NCBI RefSeq assembly: GCF_026460945.1
Contig: NZ_JAOVZV010000001.1
Location: 620,001 to 684,000 of the forward strand
From: Chryseobacterium luquanense
GTDB lineage: Bacteria; Bacteroidota; Bacteroidia; Flavobacteriales; Weeksellaceae
Direction: 5' to 3'
DNA: 64,000 nt
The stretch's first letter is position 1. Every line of letters begins with the position of its first letter. The notes under the pieces are model-generated. The model was not told the DNA's origin. It was given only the letters and a program-made list of their open reading frames with translations, and did not search any database. This document shows positions 62,776 through 64,000 of this stretch, in pieces. The position numbers and the translations under genes were made by a program.

Positions 62776-64000
62776 TTATTCAAAGTTTTTCAGTAAAATC
62801 CACCCTGTTTTTACAACTAGTTTTTTACTTGCTGGATCTTCGAATGTTACCTGATACCAGTAAGAGGCTGTAGGTAATTTTTTACCCTGGAAATATCCGT
62901 CCCAATAAGGTCTTATTTTCTCAGCTTTATAAACCACTCTACCATAACGGTCAGAAATAGAAGCCTGGAATTGTTTATATTCACTTACACCTCTGAAATC
63001 AATCATATCATTTACATTATCCCCGTTTGGAGTAATAACGTTTTGCATTACAAAAGTGAAATATTCTAAGAATCCTACACAACTTGTAGTTTTCACTCTT
63101 ACTCTGATAGAAACTATTGTGTTATTAGGAATATTATTAAATACATTAGAACCTTGCCAAGTTAATCCGTTATCAACTGAATATTCCAGTACTCCACTTG
63201 CAAGATTGTTAGCCGTAATTACTAATGTACCGCTTTGATTATAATCAACATTTACGATTTCAGGGATAAGAGCCTGCTTAACTTCTGTAGTATATCTTTT
63301 AGTACAAACACCATTGCTGATATCTACATAATAAAGTCCCGCAGCTGCAGCGACAATAGTTTGTGTTGTCGCACCGTTACTCCAAGAATAAGTATAATTT
63401 GGTCCCGCTCCGGCATTCAATGTCATTCTATCACTTTCACAAATAAATCCTCCTGAAAGATTAGATGTAATTGCCGGAACTACTTCTACAACTACAGTTG
63501 CCGGTTGCAAAGATTTACATCCCTGAGCTCCGATTGCATAAACCGTATAAGTTGTAGTTTGGGTAGGTGATAATGTACGAATTGGAGTAGAAACAGCCGT
63601 GTCATTCCACTGATACGTAATACCGCCACCAGCTGTCAATATCACAGATTCCCCAACACATATCTTTAATCTAGAAGCTGTAAGTGTAGCGACAGGAGTT
63701 TCTTCTTTATTTAAAGTTAAAGTAACCCGCTTACTACAGAATCCTCCGTTTGAAACCACAACATGTAAAACCTGCCCATTGGTTCCATTATAAGATGCTA
63801 AACTAGCTTCAGGAATATAGTTATTATTCTGAGCTTGAGCATCAGCTAAATTCACATAAAAACGAAATACCGCACCGGCAGTTGTACTAATAGATGGTTT
63901 TGTAGAATTTAAATTAAAAGTTGATAAGCTTGGTGTAGTACAAATTTTCAAGGTAGCATCTTGTGCAACGGGACTTGTACCTCCAATAATTGTAATAGTC
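62776..64000 (-). CDS. Adhesin-like surface protein, partial (N-terminus outside the window)
   Basis: The open frame continues past the right edge: upstream of the apparent start, codons read T-I-T-I-I-G-G-T-S-P-V-A-Q-D-A-T-L with no stop, matching the linker before the Cys-containing repeat in the two other paralogs. The visible about 408 residues hold a FRFYVNLADAQAQNNNY block, Ig-like modules (ICVGESVILTAGGG, ICESDRMTLNAGAG) and a type-B T9SS domain (ITPNGDNVNDMIDF ... RYGRVVYKAEK ... YWYQVTFED). It follows the layout of the 782-residue paralog rather than that of the middle one. Confidence 0.88.
   Translation of the reverse strand, partial: TITIIGGTSPVAQDATLKICTTPSLSTFNLNSTKPSISTTAGAVFRFYVNLADAQAQNNNYIPEASLASYNGTNGQVLHVVVSNGGFCSKRVTLTLNKEETPVATLTASRLKICVGESVILTAGGGITYQWNDTAVSTPIRTLSPTQTTTYTVYAIGAQGCKSLQPATVVVEVVPAITSNLSGGFICESDRMTLNAGAGPNYTYSWSNGATTQTIVAAAAGLYYVDISNGVCTKRYTTEVKQALIPEIVNVDYNQSGTLVITANNLASGVLEYSVDNGLTWQGSNVFNNIPNNTIVSIRVRVKTTSCVGFLEYFTFVMQNVITPNGDNVNDMIDFRGVSEYKQFQASISDRYGRVVYKAEKIRPYWDGYFQGKKLPTASYWYQVTFEDPASKKLVVKTGWILLKNFE

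Noticed and set aside
63949..63951. TTG as the start of the last gene
   Set aside because: The frame stays open beyond it to the window edge and matches upstream sequence of the paralogs, so it is an internal codon.
1..64000. Mobile elements, prophage, rRNA and tRNA genes
   Set aside because: No transposase, integrase, phage structural gene or tRNA-like fold was seen; the three exporter-type ABC genes have ordinary flanks.

Overview
The window is AT-rich DNA (roughly one third G+C by eye) from a member of the Bacteroidota, class Flavobacteriia, and the gene set looks like Chryseobacterium or a close Weeksellaceae relative. The evidence is the gliding ABC genes gldF and gldG, many proteins with type IX secretion (T9SS) C-terminal domains of type A and type B, a GldA-independent LptB, the ftsX-DUF3098-uppP-truB order, few recognisable Shine-Dalgarno sequences, and two textbook Bacteroidota promoters (TTG-N19-TAnnTTTG) in front of rplS and rpsA. 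No rRNA, tRNA, CRISPR array, prophage or insertion sequence was found.

Layout. 1-5.2 kb: a secreted TPR-like protein, a DUF2314-ankyrin protein, a Crp/Fnr-type regulator and a short-chain dehydrogenase that share a candidate operator, and an uncharacterised two-gene ABC system. 5.2-14.3 kb: a YceI lipoprotein, a TlpA-like thioredoxin, gldFG, hemJ, kbl, a cupin-like (JmjC-type) protein and a T9SS protein. 14.5-22.9 kb: a lipoprotein, a secreted M1 aminopeptidase, dacB (PBP4), priA, and an lptB whose product carries an extra C-terminal domain. 23-27.3 kb: a tight four-gene run (ABC exporter, degenerate M23-like secreted protein, WYL regulator, secreted Ntn-hydrolase). 28.2-34.8 kb: a glycan-degradation cluster (GH2 beta-mannosidase, CutC, glycosylasparaginase, GH20 hexosaminidase) fitted to dismantling N-linked glycans. 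34.9-41 kb: a DUF4197 protein, the two halves of a 3-oxoacid CoA-transferase separated by an ABC exporter and a beta-barrel protein, and rplS. 41-49 kb: an alpha/beta hydrolase, an EamA transporter and two tandem M36 metallopeptidases. 49-56.5 kb: rpsA, then rluF, an outer-membrane protein, truB, uppP, DUF3098 and ftsX as one minus-strand operon, with rsmA divergent. 56.5-64 kb: three tandem large adhesin-like proteins (choice-of-anchor L plus type-B T9SS domain), the last cut by the window end.

How it fits together. Much of the accessory content is exported: proteases, glycan-cleaving enzymes and adhesin-like proteins delivered by Sec, Tat or T9SS, beside envelope functions (LptB, PBP4, UppP, FtsX, gliding ABC). 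The core genes are translation and cell-wall functions in conserved flavobacterial order.

The points most worth a second look are the LptB with an Imm22-like tail, the operator shared by the Crp-like regulator and the dehydrogenase, CutC inside an N-glycan locus, a MITE-like fold-back element at about 27.3-27.5 kb, three compositionally odd intergenic elements, and a 252-residue internal duplication in the middle adhesin.
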